Assembly (NCBI GenBank): GCA_016081115.2
Contig: CM071931.1
Span: 18,204,317-18,268,316, forward strand
Reading direction: 5' to 3'
Length of the DNA: 64,000 nucleotides
Origin: Rehmannia glutinosa
Taxonomy: Eukaryota > Streptophyta > Magnoliopsida > Lamiales > Orobanchaceae
The translations under genes were made by a program, and so were the position numbers. Each line of letters starts with the position of its first letter. Position 1 is the stretch's first letter. The notes beneath the pieces are model-generated. The model did no database searches, was not told the DNA's origin, and saw only the letters and a program-made list of their open reading frames with translations. Below, one piece after another: positions 22,380-34,955 of this stretch.

Positions 22380-23348
22380 ATGGCGAAAAGACGGGGACGT
22401 GGTAGACCTCGTGCAAACAGATATTTTGAACCATATCCTCAACGGGATAGAACTCCTGAGCCAGCACCTGAGCCCATACCACCACCAGTACCCCCCCCAG
22501 CCCCAGCCGTGGGGGGAGATAATTTGACTGCATTGGCAATATAACAGTTGATGCAATTTTTACAACGACAAGCTAATCAGCCTCAGAATCAGCATAACAT
22601 GGGGCCAACACAGGACGCCCATGATCGAGTGCTGGAATGATTTTTACGCTTTGACCCTCCTATATTTTGGGGCGAACCAGACGACATGAAAGCAGAGATC
22701 TGGCTGGAAAAAATGGAGAGTATATTCTCAGCTCTCAACTACACTGATGACCAAAAACTAAAGTTAATGGCTTTTCGACTAGAAGCAGCAGCTCGAAATT
22801 GGTGGCGGACAGTTGAGGAGAAATGGGACAGGACTGAAACTGCAAGGACTTGGGTTAACTTTGTTTGGGAATTTCGTAAGCAGTACATACCCCAAGTAGT
22901 CAGGGAAGCCCGTAGAGATGAATTTTATCGTTTGAGGCAGGGATCGATGACTGTAGCGCAATATGAATCAGAATTCCACCGATTGTCCAAGTATGCACCG
23001 GGATCGGTCAATGATGAAGAAGATAAGCTCCATAAGTTCACCAGAGGACTAAGGCTTGAGATCCGAAATGGATGCTATCTCTTTGAGATAGATATTTATG
23101 ATCTCATGCGGTCCGAGCAAGCGGCGGCAAGGGTGGAGTGTGGTTTGGGGCGACGGAACCACAATCCAAGGGAATTGGTAGTTCAAAGAAACCATTTGCG
23201 GGGCAAAGCTTGGGAAAACCCCAACCATTCATAAGAGTGAAATCGAAATTTCAATGGGAAGGGAAAACAAAGTCAAATCCCAATCTGTTCCTTTTGCAAT
23301 AAGCCGGGACATACACTCGATTCATGCTAGCGCAAGGCAGGAAAATGT
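22380..23348 (+). pseudogene. gag of the gypsy element (nucleocapsid)
   Basis: The frame opens at ATG 22380 with MAKRRGRGRPRANRYFEPYP, then a proline-rich stretch, then the capsid-like region from 22686 (KAEIWLEKMESIFSALNYTD, KLMAFRLEAAARNWW) and a zinc knuckle CSFCNKPGHTLDSC near 23284-23325. A second cysteine motif, CLRCGNAQHQVKDCP, begins at about 23346. Gag packages the element RNA. The frame is interrupted by in-frame stops at 22542, 22638, 23235, 23241 and 23328, although the frame itself is never shifted. This copy therefore cannot make full-length Gag without readthrough. Confidence 0.85.
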
Positions 23349-26337
23349 TTGAGATGTGGGAATGCGCAACATCAAGTGAAGGATTGTCCTATGACTGGTC
23401 AATCAGGCAATAATCGAGTTCCATTTCCTAAGCCCGAACATAAGATGACAGATCGCTCTAAGATGCAGGGTCGTGTGTTTGCATTAGCTGGACAAGAAGC
23501 TCCAGAGGCAACCAATGTGGTGGAAGGTACACTACTTGTATCTGGATGCCTTGCTAAAGTTTTAGTTGATCCTGGATCAACACATTCATTTGTTGCACCA
23601 CATTATATTTGCAACTTGAATCAATGCATGGAACGAATGCCTTGTTGTTTAGAAGTTTCAACTCCTATGGGTGCTAGCCAAATAACTGATGTTGTGTTTA
23701 TTGCATGCGATGTGAACATTGATGCTCAATGTTTCCCTGTTGATTTGATTGAATTGCCGATATTAGAGTATGATATTATTTTGGGGATGGATTGGTTAGC
23801 TAGACACCATGCTCACTTGGACTGCCGCACAAAGGTAGTTAAATTTTGCGTGCACTGACAACCAAAGAGTTGAGTTCATAGGTGGCACGCGAACTACGGT
23901 GGCCCCTATTATTTCAGCTATTAAAGCTCGCAAGGCTATCATCAAAGGAGCACAGGGATATCTGGCATTTTTAATCAATAAACCTAGTGACAAGAAGGGA
24001 ATAAGAGACGTGCCCTTGGTATCAGAATACCCAGATGTATTTCCAGAAGAACTCACATCGTTACCTCCTAACAGGGAGATCGAGTTCACTATTGAATTAT
24101 TTCCAGGGACAACACCAATATCAAGGACGGCATATAGAATGGCCCCACTTGAGCTACAATAATTGAAGGCACAATTACAAAAGTTATTTGAAGTGGGATT
24201 TATTCGACCCAGTACATCACCATGGGGAGCTCCAATACTCTTTGTTAAAAAGAAAGATGGGTCATTGAGATTATGCATTGATTTTCGAGGACTTAACAAT
24301 GTCACCATCAAGAATAAGTATATGTTGCCACGAATCGAGGAGTTGTTTGACCAACTTCAAGGAGCCCAGGTTTACTCAAAGTTGGATTTGCAGCAAGGAT
24401 ATCATCAGTTGAGAATTAAAGAGGAAGACATACCGAAAACAACTTTTCAGTCTAGGTATGGTCATTTCGAATTCGTGGTGATGCCCTTTGGTTTGACAAA
24501 TGCTCCTGCAGCATTCATGGATCTAATGCACCGAGTATTTAGACCCTACTTGGATCAGTTTGTTGTTATTTTCATTGATGACATACTCGTGTATTCCAAA
24601 ATCAGAAATGGAGCACGAGAATCATTTGAGAATTGTATTGGAGACGTTAAAACAACACAAACTTTATGCCAAATTCAGTAAGTGTGAATTTTGGCTAAGT
24701 GAAGTGGCGTTCTTGGGTCATATAGTATCTGGTAAAGGGATCGCAGTGGATACATCAAAGGTGCAAACTATTGTCGACTGGAAGCGACCATAAACCGTAA
24801 CGGAGATAAGAAGTTTCTTGGGTCTTGCGGGATATTACCGCAGATTCATTAAAGATTTCTCCAAGATAGCGGCCTCACTGACGAGATTAACCCAAAAGCA
24901 AGTGAAATATGAGTGGAATGACAAATGTGAGTCCAGCTTCCAAGAACTAAAGAAAAGACTCACCACAAGACTGAGTTTAACCCTTCCCGAAGGATTAGAG
25001 AACTTCATAGTGTGTATAGTGATGCGTCAAGAGAAGGACTTGGTCTTTGTATTGATGCAAAAATGGAAAAGTAATTGCTTACGCCTCTAGAAAACTGAAA
25101 CCGTATGAAGGAAATTACCCAACTCATGATCTAGAATTAGCGGCTATAGTGTTCGCTTTGAAGAAGTGGCGACACTATTTGTCTGAAGCGAGCAATTTCT
25201 CGTCTTTCCGATCATAAGAGTCTGAAATACCTCTTTTCACAAAAGGACTTGAATTTGAGACAGAGAAGGTGGATGGAATTGATAGAAAACTACCATTTCG
25301 ATATCCAATATCACCCGGGAAAAGCAAATGTAGTCGTGGACGCATTAAGCAGAAAAACATACGTTGCAAGACTAATGATAAGAGAGTGGAAATCATTAGC
25401 GGATTTGAGTTATTGGAACCCTGAGAAAGTTGGAACTCAACTTTTATTGGCTAACATATCAGTGAGACCAGATCTGTTGAGTGAGATTTGCATATCACAA
25501 GAGAATGATTCGAAATTCAAGAAGATGAAGGACAAAGGGTTGCAAGGATCAAGAATTGAGTTCAATATAGGAGATGATGGAGTTATGAGATTCAAGAATA
25601 GGGTTTGTATACCCAATGATGATGGTTTGAAAGGTAAAATTTTAGCAGAAGCTCATCGCTCAAGATACACGATTCACCCGGGAGGCAAGAAGATGTACCA
25701 AGATTTGAAAAGGCACTTCTGGTGGGTGAATATGAAAAATCAAGTAGCTGAATATGTGGCAAGATGTCTAACTTGCCAACGAATAAAAGTTGAGCATCAG
25801 CGACCTTCAGGACTGCTACAGCCATTAGCAATCCCTGAATGGAAGTGGGAGAAGATAACCATGGATTTTGCCACGGATCTGCCCAGAACTCGAAATGGGC
25901 ATGATGCTATTTGGTTAGTGGTGGATAGGTTAACAAAATCAGCACATTTCTTACCTATAAGGAAGACAGATAGTCTACAAAAATTGGCTCAGATCTATAT
26001 TAGAGAAATTATCAGACTGCATGGAGTTCCAGTGGATATAGTCTCAGATCGAGACCCAAGATTCGTTTCCCGATTCTGGAAAAGTTTGCATGAAGGGTTG
26101 GGAACGAAACTGAGTTTCAGTACCGCGGCACACCCTCAAACGGATGGACAGTCAGAGAGAACAATTCAAACTTTAGAGGACATGTTGAGGGCCTGTGTAT
26201 TAGATTTCAAAGGTAATTGGGATTCTCATCTTCCCTTAGCTGAATTTGCCTATAATAATAGTTATCAAGCGACCATTGGAATGGCACCATATGAGGCGTT
26301 ATACGGAAGAAAGTGTAAATCACCGATCACCGGGAGA
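23349..26337 (+). pseudogene. gypsy pol: protease, reverse transcriptase, RNase H, integrase
   Basis: Domains in Ty3 order: protease with VLVDPGSTHSF (about 23550) and DIILGMDWL (about 23775); RT from 24163 with CIDFRGLN, MPFGLTNAPAAF and the active-site FIDDILVYS near 24575; FLGLAGYYRRFI near 24815; RNase H with YASRKLKPYEGNYPTHDLEL near 25080-25140; integrase zinc finger (HPGG..C..C) near 25675-25790; and the D,D,E core through VVDRLTKSAHF, SDRDPRF and SERTIQ to about 26330. Lesions: frameshift near 23856, stop at 24160, frameshift near 24600, stop near 24793, and shifts near 25090 and 25210. The sequence type and chromodomain-like tail suggest the Tekay/Del chromovirus group. Inactive. Confidence 0.9.
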
Positions 26338-26935
26338 TAGATGATCAATGGACTCCAAAGAAAGACGAGTCACAATCGGCTATTCCAAAGGTAGACTTAA
26401 TCCAAGAGGCAATGGATAAAGTTCGACTCATCAAGGAGAGAATAAGAATCGCACAAAGTCGTCGAGAAAAGTTATCTTTGACAACCGACGGAAGGACTTA
26501 GAGTTTGAGACGGGAGATGAGGTATTCTTACGACTTTCTCCAAGAAAGGGGTTGATCCAATCGAAGAAAGGAGCGAAAGTTAAGTCCGAGATATATTGGA
26601 CCCTACCGATTCTTGAGAGGATTGGAACATTGGCTTATCGCTTAGAGCTTCATAAGCGTTAGGAGGAATGCATAACGTGTTTCACGTCTCTCGATCAAGA
26701 AATATAATCCGGACCACTGAGCACATCATCACGTAAGAGATTCGGATATAATGGAAGATCGACATATCTGAAACGACCGCTTCAATTATTGATAGTCGAT
26801 CCGAGAATTGAGAAATAAAAAGATTTCATTGGTCAAAGTGGTACGGCAAAAACACAAAATGCCGGAGGAAGCCACTTGGGAGACCGAAGAAGAAATGAGA
26901 AATAACTATCCAGAGTTATTTTGAAATGAATTTGG
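26338..26935 (+). pseudogene. Integrase C-terminal and chromodomain-like tail of the gypsy element
   Basis: After the integrase core, pieces of the expected C-terminus survive in shifting frames: VRLIKERIRIAQSR (about 26420), GGMHNVFHVS (about 26665) and, at the very end, EEATWETEEEMR..YPELF followed by a stop (about 26865-26923). The last segment is the wording of the chromodomain of plant chromoviruses, which targets insertion to heterochromatin. At least four frameshifts are needed to read through. Confidence 0.65.
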
Positions 26936-26963
26936 GGACCAAATTCTCCTAAGGATGGGTGAA
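26936..26963 (+). promoter_or_regulatory. Polypurine-rich tract before the 3' LTR
   Basis: AAGGATGGGTGAA at 26951-26963 sits directly against the 3' LTR start TGTGAGACCC, the position of the plus-strand primer. Confidence 0.55.
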
Positions 26964-29936
26964 TGTGAGACCCTAGAATCGTATTATAAGGTAATATGTT
27001 ATATAATAAATATTTAAATATTTGAGTTCATTTTGTTAATTTATTTTATATTATTTTCTATAATTCGATTCATTCAATTTATTTCCCTAGTTAGATCGAC
27101 TCACATATATTAAACTTTTATAATATTAGTATGTTTTAAATTAGGATTGTATTTATTAAGAAATGATTTTAGGATTTTAGGAGTACTTGACAAACCACTA
27201 ATCTTCACCACCATTTCTTGTATTTGATCTATAAATTTTACCCATTATTCTAAAATGGATAATATACTTTATTTACAACAAGTTTTATTAAATCAAAACT
27301 CTACCATATTAATGACCAAACTTCTTTGTGACCACACATTTTTAACTTTTTTTTCTTGGTTTCAAAACACCCACATCATTGTACTTATACTATAGCAACA
27401 AACCATACTCCTTAATTCCTTCCTCCTAACTGCCGAATTTAGGGATAGCTGGAGAGATATTTATTTTCTTCTATCATTTGTCTTACTTCACACTTAACCC
27501 ATTTACTTGAAGAAAAAATAGCCATGCCTTTTATGTTGCTCACAGACGTCACTTGAGAAATAGGGGGGGCTTGTTTTCATTTCCTTTCTTTCATAAAAGT
27601 CATCTTTCAAAGAATATATATATATGTGTGAATGCAACGGTTGCTTTCTTCCCAATGATTATACTAAAAGCTTAAAGGTGGAAAAGGAATCATTGTTTTC
27701 ATCAAGTTCCATTTTTAGACATAGTGGAGGTGTTAGAAACTGGACTTGAGGAGATTTTTGGAGCTTGTTGATTTGAAGAAAATTGAGGAAAAGCTATTAA
27801 GGTGGGTAAAATAAAGCTTAAACTCTTTTGTTAAATGGTTTGATTGCATTTCAATTCTTGTAAGGCATGTTTAAATTCTTTAAATATCATGAAAATTATG
27901 TTTCTTTATGTGTTTGGGTGTTGTTATATGTTTCTTAAATGATTTATAGTCATTTTTGGAATTTAATTGGACTTTGAGGATTAAAACTGCAATAATTGAA
28001 AACTTGGGTAGTAAACTGAAATTTCGAAAATTTGAGGCTGTTTTTATATTATTTTAGATGTTGTCTTGGTTTTGGAAGTACATGGATGTATTGAGGTTGA
28101 ATTTGGAAGAAAATTGAACTTGGAAACCACTTTTGCAAAAATTAGAAAATATAGGGACTAAACTAAAATTATTGAAAATAAGAGGTATCTAATTCTGTGA
28201 AGTTCATAAACTGTAGGGTCTGTTTTTAAAGGGTATAAGTGCTTTGGGGTTGTTTTGAAAAGAAAATTTGATCTTGAGGTTAAATAGTCAATTTATCATA
28301 AAAATAGGGACTAATTTGAAATTTCTGAAAATTTAAAGTCAGAACCTGAAATTTCCTACTGTCGGGGCTGAGTTATTTTGCTGGAACCTAATTTTATATT
28401 TTCCTTAATTTTTTTTATATGAATGGATCACTTTGAAAAATATTTAAAGTTTAGGGTTAAAAATGAGATTTTAGATAAAGTTTGGATTAGTATACATTAA
28501 AGAAAAAGAAAGGAGAAACTAGAAGCAATTAACATAAAAGTCCTACTGTACGTGGCTTAATTTTTTTAAAAACTAAAGGTAACTAATGATAACATGTGAA
28601 ATTTTACTACCAATTTAGAATTTTAGATTTTTATTTTAAAAAAAAAATAAAAATGGTTTAAAACCCAAATTGAAAATTTGAAAATTACCTTTGATTTTAT
28701 TTTGAGATTTTGAACTTGGAAGTTATCTGATTTATATATATCGACATTCGATTAAATTCCAACTCCGATTATAAATCACTTTACTCGTATTAAATTGACA
28801 AATGTTATGTGGAGCATTCTTAAGTTCTTAAGTGTCTTGCTATAATAAACTTGAATAAGTGTGCCACAAAAATTGATTTTCATATCATTTTTGGAATTTT
28901 GTATTGATTGTTTGTCTTGAGGTATGGTTTGGTCAAACGAGGTTGAGCAGGTCGCCTGCGGTATTGATTTGACCGGCCATGGTCCTAATCCCACCACTGT
29001 AGGACGGAATGTCCTGTGGGCGAAGTGGGTCGTAGAATGGTATATTCCGAAATATGACGATCTCCTCGGGCGAGACATGTCCTAGCTAAAGAGACGTCGA
29101 GCCACCTGGGGTAGTTATAAGGTAGCCTGTGACTTCGGTCAATTCTTGTTTGGGGAGTCATAAGGTAGAACGACATAATTGTAGCCCGATCAGCTCAATT
29201 ATGACTGTTAACACTTCAGTGTTCCTGCTTGTTTGCCCGTTCTTGTTTGCCGTTCTTGTTTGCCCGTTCTTGTTTGCTCTTTCATGCTTCAACTCGCTTG
29301 TCCAAAAAATATTTAAAGTTTACAGTAATTGCTTGTTATTGTTACTACTTATCATTTCTTTAATCGCTTGATTTTATTAAACTTTATTCTTGACAAACTA
29401 TCTCTAGAAAACTGCGGTTTAACGAAATGTTTTTTTTTTTGTAACGGCGCTTGCTTGTATGTCGTCACATGTACACTTATATAAATTGGTAAATTGTAAA
29501 AATATAAACTCAATTCCTTTGCTCAAGCTTGGGAAAAACTAAATTAATTTTTAAAATATCATTATCACCATTCCCCAACCACTGAGCTCATTTAGCTCAC
29601 CCCACGAATTTTAAAATTTTCAGAGACAGGTGGATTTGACATTGAGGAGTCCGATGAAGGGTTTCCGAATCAAGGTTGAAGTTGGTGGAATAATTTCTAG
29701 GAATTATATGGATATTGCTTTTGTATTAATATTTTGGATATTCAAACTTATTATATAGCTTGTACTTAATTCTGTATTTGGAATATTACTACATGTTAGA
29801 CTTCCGCTGTGTATTTGTAATGTGATGTATAATATTTTGGATATGGCCTGGCCGAATTTAAGTTTTTATGATTATCCGGAGTTGTACTCCGATGAATATT
29901 ATATTTAATTCTACTTATCTAGATTGGGGCGTGACA
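26964..29936 (+). mobile_element. 3' LTR of the gypsy element, 2.97 kb
   Basis: A nearly base-for-base copy of 17591-20550 (TGTGAGACCC to GGGGCGTGACA), followed by the TTTGT duplication at 29937-29941. The few differences are mostly transitions and homopolymer changes. ORFs at 28776-29176 are repeated in the other LTR and show no domain. Confidence 0.9.
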
Positions 29937-29941
29937 TTTGT

Positions 29942-30843
29942 ACCTGAATATATTCATACTTCTGCAAACTGTAGTTTCTGTTAACATACGCACACATATA
30001 ATTTTTCATTATTTCTAAGAAAAACACCAGCTAAAATATGAGTGTGATTATTAGCCTACTAAACCTGAATTAAGCATTTTGGTAAAGTTAAGAGAACTAG
30101 CAGGAAAATAGTAGAATACTAGAAACAGTTTGAACCTCCAGTCTAATTATATTCAAAGACATGTACCTATTTAAAGATTTTGGTGGGGTTTATTCTTTTG
30201 AGTTGAATGGAATCAGTTATTTTTTTCTGATTAGCACATCAGTGTTCTTGATTTTCTGTATGTGCTGTGCATTTTTGCTCTGGCTGAATTAATAGTTGAA
30301 AGATACTTAGAGTCAAGTTGGAAGAGCATCTGTTATTCTTTGTTTTTTGTTCATAAATTTATAGAAGAAAATAGGATATTTAATGAATATGATAATAATT
30401 TCATAATGGAAATGAAATATGTATAAAATGCCCTTCATTAATAACTGCAACCATTACATGTACTTTATATGGAAGTCTTTCTTATATGGTTCTGTGCTTA
30501 AATCATGAATCTTACATCACTGTAATCTGATCAGAAAATGTAGATTGTCCTATGAACCTAGGTACTGATGATTGATGAATGCCCTGTTAATGAAACTATA
30601 TATCAGGCATATGCAACTAAAACTTTTTAGTTTATCAGCTGATAGTTTACTTTGAGGTTACAAGATTTTGTCAAACCACCAAATATTTAGAGGATCCTTC
30701 ATTTTAGTTTCCAGTATTATATACTCTTTTCAACTATTAACATTTTGTCACTTAATTTTATTTATAAACATTTCTAGAATTACAACTTTTGCATTGAGTA
30801 CAAGTTATTAGGTATAATATCAATAATATGTTTTCAATTGTAG
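29942..30843. other. CACTA interior, no gene seen
   Basis: AT-rich sequence continuing the CACTA element beyond the gypsy insertion. It ends in a pyrimidine-rich TTTTCAATTGTAG acceptor, so it may be an intron of a CACTA-borne gene. Confidence 0.3.
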
Positions 30844-30942
30844 GCACCAACAGATGAAGGTAGCGGACATGAACCTTCACGGAGGAACACAAGACAATAT
30901 TCATCCTCTAGTCATGATGTAAATGAGGATTCTCATTCGTGA
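30844..30942 (+). CDS. Putative terminal exon of a CACTA-borne gene
   Basis: Directly after a TTGTAG acceptor, 32 codons run to a TGA and read APTDEGSGHEPSRRNTRQYS followed by a serine- and acid-rich end. The low-complexity hydrophilic composition resembles the C-terminus of transposon-encoded proteins, but I recognise no domain. It is followed by about 250 bp of AT-rich 3' sequence and then the subterminal repeats. Upstream exons are not identified; 15444-15557 is a possible partner. Confidence 0.35.
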   Translation, partial: APTDEGSGHEPSRRNTRQYSSSSHDVNEDSHS

Positions 30943-31189
30943 TGTTGCATCTATTGCTATTGTATTAAGAACATATACTTTTGTAGATGGTTTTTGATAA
31001 CTGCATTTGAAGGTTTGTAATGACTTTAACGAAATGCTCGACTTTTATGATGTTGAATAGTTTGACTTTTTTTATAGTTGAATGATAGTATGCCTATGAT
31101 ATTAAAGTGTCACAAAAATCTAAAAAATTATGACATAAATTTAGCTATTGTTAAAAAATGGTGCATAACTATTATTAAAGATTTAAAGC

Positions 31190-31618
31190 ATATATTATTT
31201 TCATTTAACAGCGGTTATAATCGCCACTAAAAAACAATTTAAAAATTATTTTATTTTCGTGGCGGTTTTAAACTGCTGCGAAGTTTAAATTTGTGGCGAT
31301 TTGAACCGCTGCCAAAAAACCAAAAAGAATTTTTTATATTTGCAGCGGTTTGGACCGCTGCTAACAATTTAAAAATTATTTTATTTTCGTCGCGGTTTTA
31401 AACTACTGCGAAATTTAAATTAGTGGCGGTTTTGAACAGCTGCCAAAAAACCACCGCTAAAATACACAATTTCCAGTGTTTCTGAAAAACCGCCAAAATT
31501 CTCTCGCGACACGTGTATGGACATCGGTTTTGAAACTGCTGCGAAACGCTTCGTCGGCGGTTTGAAACCGCCGCTATATTTAAAAAAAACCGCGACTAAT
31601 TAACTGTTTTTTGTAGTG
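31190..31618. repeat. CACTA right subterminal repeat zone
   Basis: Dense copies of GCGGTTTTAAACTGCTGCG-like words, in direct and inverted order, run up to the terminal TTTTTTGTAGTG. They mirror the zone at 14930-15170 and are presumably transposase-binding sites, as in other CACTA elements. Confidence 0.7.
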
Positions 31619-31621
31619 AAT

Positions 31622-31811
31622 ATTGAAGATAAATAATAATTAGGGTAATATATAATGCCGCCTGTGCCTAGGCGGGGGGTTGGCATAGACCTTACCTGTT
31701 TATTAACTTCAAAAAAATAATTACATTTTAATGGGAGGGGGATTAGGCCTGACCTCCAAATTCAACAAAAACTGAATAAAATTTAAACTAAATCTAACTT
31801 CAGTTTACATA
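31622..31811. other. Spacer between the CACTA element and the pararetroviral element
   Basis: About 190 bp with no recognised gene. It includes a GC-richer patch CTGTGCCTAGGCGGGGGG near 31660. Confidence 0.3.
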
Positions 31812-32599
31812 TATTTTCTAAGAGATAATTATTTTTAACCACCCCAACTTTACCCCTTTTTACCCTTCACAACCTAGATTTTGATTCGTAACACTTTGCA
31901 CCCTGAACTATGAAAATAATTACACTTTACACACTATGGACAATTTTGCCCCTAGGATTTTATTCTTTAATAACAATAGTTCTGGTTATCCCTCTAAACT
32001 CTAATTTGTGGCAAATTACTACATAATAATTATTCTATTGCATTATTCAATAAACATAAAAAATTTACTCCATAATCAATTTGTTTTTCGGATTATTCGA
32101 GAAATAAGAACCCTTATTTTCTATAACTTGTTTTGTTCGTGGCATTGTTACACCTACTTAGATCCAGTCTCTATTCAGAGATTTTAAATGGATCATGTCA
32201 GATTTCCAGCCTATAAACTCAACAAGACATACTTCTATCAAGATCTCATTTCAAGTATTTATCCGTATACAAATTGGGTCTTTAGACTGAAAATGATAAT
32301 AGTCCATTACGACCATATCAGTCCCAACATGCTTCCTTAACATTAATAAATCCCTTAAAATTCATACTTCTTTGACCGAAATAGCACCGGGTGAGATAGT
32401 TCGCAACACCACCAGTCGAAAAATTACTGCCCCCAGATCGTTTGACAAACAACTCCTCACTGTTCAACCTCACCCTCAGGGAAGATGATCTGCAAGTTAT
32501 CCGACTCCTTCAGCAACTGCTCAGCGCAACCTTGGTTCGTTTTCTACTCCAGGCGTATAAGTAATTCTTCAAAGGGATAGATCAATAGTACACTATGAA

Positions 32600-32640
32600 C
32601 ACATATTGAACAAAAGCCTTTATTTTATTAAGAACTTAAA
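32600..32640 (-). terminator. Possible polyadenylation region of the pararetroviral unit
   Basis: The minus strand reads TTCTTAATAAAATAAAGGC here, about 400 bp beyond the end of the TAV-like ORF. AATAAA words at this spot are conserved in the second copy (about 37635). Caulimovirids use one such signal for all transcripts; function here is inferred. Confidence 0.35.
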
Positions 32641-33039
32641 GAAAATCTTATTACATCAGTAATCTCCTTTTGGGAGGAGAAAACTTCTTTAGCCTCTTAC
32701 AAAGGCTATCACACTCTTGTACATAAAATTAAAAACTAAAAAATTTAATACTGAAAATACTCTAGAAATTCTAAACACTCCACTAATTTTACAAAGGAAT
32801 TTTATTGTTAGAAGACTAAGGGAGATGTTCGATGCCCCCAGCCTTCTAAAAATTCTCGTTTAGATGGAGGTAAGTGATGCCTCTATTTCTTGGATTCTCA
32901 CATCCACTTGCTGAAAGTAGTGGATGTTTTCCTATCTTCACATGGCTTGGGACCCTCCTTGTCTGGTATCCAAGGCAATCTGATAAGGCTCCAAAGCCTG
33001 ATGACTTTTCTTTTTCCGTTTTTTAGTTAGATGGAATCT

Positions 33040-34478
33040 TATAATGTCATTGCTTATGTCATTTGCTTGAATTATCAGCATCTTGATTAGCTGGATGCCA
33101 ATTACTAGATCTGACCCACCTTTTGTCTCTTTGTTGAGTGGGTTGTCCTTGAGTCACATGCTTTCTCTAACTTTGTCGGGGAATATACTTTTTTGGTGGT
33201 CCCCGAAACTTTAGATACTTTTGTGACTTGTATTCTCCGTCGTTGAGTCTTCTCCGATCGACTTTTGGCCGGAATCCTTTGCCAAATTCTGGTTTCTTCT
33301 AGTGTTGACATTCGGGACAGACCCGAAGTTCCCAATGGCCAATGTGAGCTATATTAAAATATTTCCGGTGAGTTTCTTAACTCCCCAGCAGCTTGTTTTC
33401 CCACAGAAAATTTCTTTTCTTTTCGAACAGGTCTTCTGCAAATCTTGTAGTTTTCCATGTCATAGTATTCAACATGAATGATCCGTTCATTGAATTCTGA
33501 TAAAACTTGAACGGAAACTTGACTTTGTCCATCTCAGTGAGACAGACCCATAATCCCCATGCCCTTCTTGTTGTAATTTGATCTTCGGTGAAGGTCATGA
33601 CCAATTTTACTTCTTCTGAATTTGCCTCCTTGATATTTTTGAAGGCTCTTTCTTTTGGTCGGCGAAGCCTGATGTAATGAAAAGCTTCATGACCGCCTTT
33701 TCCGATGGGCTCTGGAGCTGCACTTATGAAATACAGTTCCAAGGTATCCCCTTGTTTCAAGTCATTATTTGACCAAAGATTCGTAAACCGCTTCCTGGAT
33801 CCATTTTGGAAATTTCTTGATCTCCGGGAAGACAGGTGTAGTATAGACCGAGGCCAAAGCCCCAAACTCATACCACCTCTTCACTTCTTGTGGGCTGGAA
33901 TTTGGAAGCATCCAAACCCTTGGGTATTTTCTAGAAATATCGATCCTTATTTTTTCTGGAGATATCCCTTTCCTGGTGATCAGTTTCTCCCAATTCGCCT
34001 GGTATTTATGCCAAGAAGAAGAAACCTTAATCTCATTAGTATCAACCTTAGAATTTCCCATCATAGGCCTAATATTTATCTCTTCGTCCTTTACCCCGGA
34101 CGTGCTGGGTTGATGTGATAACTCGGGATTTGTCTCTGGAGTATCAGTTTTTCCTTGGGCCAACATTTCTGCCAGCTTAGGACTTGTGCTAGAGGTACTT
34201 GAATCATCTGCTACAGGTTGGGGAGCCCTGCGCTCTAAATGCTCCGTTTGCTTATTAGCGGCCCGGAGGAGTGGCCCTTGAAATGTCGTTCTCAACTGAG
34301 AGTGAGACCAGACACATACTCGTATACGATCGGTTACTTTGTCCCAATCATTCCTTTGTAATTTCCCGGCCACCTCAACATTGATTACCAGGATATCAAA
34401 TTCTCGGAGTAGTATTTCAAGCTGGTCTCCAAGATATCTTGAGGCTGTGAGGATAGAATCAGCTTCAATTCCCTCCAT
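33040..34478 (-). pseudogene. TAV-like ORF (caulimovirid last ORF), copy 1
   Basis: The ATG at 34478 overlaps the end of the RNase H frame by about ten bases. The N-terminal 237 residues are open to 33765 and contain a serine/proline-rich linker, then FGALASVYTT. After a frameshift near 33800 a second block (to 33377) carries TRRAWGLWVCLTEMDKVKF. A third (to about 33040) begins HIGHWELRVCPECQ, a possible zinc-binding end. Position after pol, a length of about 480 residues and the central FGALASVYT segment fit the translation transactivator/inclusion-body ORF of caulimovirids, which lets ribosomes reinitiate on polycistronic viral RNA. The frame is broken, so this copy is inactive. Confidence 0.6.
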
Positions 34479-34955
34479 CTCTTGTTAGAAAATCTGCAAG
34501 AACATTTTCATGAGATTTTATAATGACAATATCATAATCATAATATTGACATTCACTTGCTATCTAAGTATTCTAGCTTTTTCCTGGTTTTGATTCAATT
34601 TTGTTTTTCGAAAAGCTTTAACACTTGAATTATCAATTTTTAAGATAAACTTTTAGCCAAGAAAAAATAAAGGCCATTTTTTGAAAGCCTTTCCTCGTTT
34701 CCGCAAAGAATTCTTTCTCATTGATATGCCACCAAGTTGCTTCATTGTCAGAAATAGACCGCTACAATATCTACACGGACTTCTTTGTTGTGGTGGCTTT
34801 TGTAAGAACAAATGCCACCAATGATCACTGCATCCGTGTAGAGAACCGTTCATCTTCATCCCGTGGAATTGTAAGTTTTGGAAGCTTTTTGCAAACTTCT
34901 TTAAGTCATTAATTCCTTCTTGACCGCACTTTTCATACTTGCTTTCAAATCCCAT
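34479..34955 (-). pseudogene. RNase H remnant joined to capsid sequence, copy 1
   Basis: From 34955 to 34653 the frame contains NDLKKFAKSFQNLQF and KKWPLFFLG, matching the RNase H segment of the larger copy (39785-39348). It continues in other frames to about 34480, ending just inside the next ORF start. Upstream it runs straight into capsid sequence at about 34945, so the whole movement-protein/protease/RT block is missing. The junction and several stops make it non-functional. Confidence 0.6.

Larger units (their letters stand above)
14917..31618. mobile_element. CACTA transposon, 16.7 kb including nested insertions
   Basis: The left end CACTACAAACAAAC and right end (reverse complement CACTACAAAAAACAG) are flanked by AAT at 14914-14916 and 31619-31621, the 3-bp duplication expected of CACTA elements. 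Subterminal zones (14930-15170 and 31200-31610) are packed with GCGGCGGTT / AACCGCCGC words, mostly opposite in orientation at the two sides. Removing the gypsy (17591-29936) and the small pararetroviral element (15719-16996) leaves about 3 kb. There is no long transposase frame, so this copy is probably non-autonomous. Confidence 0.8.
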
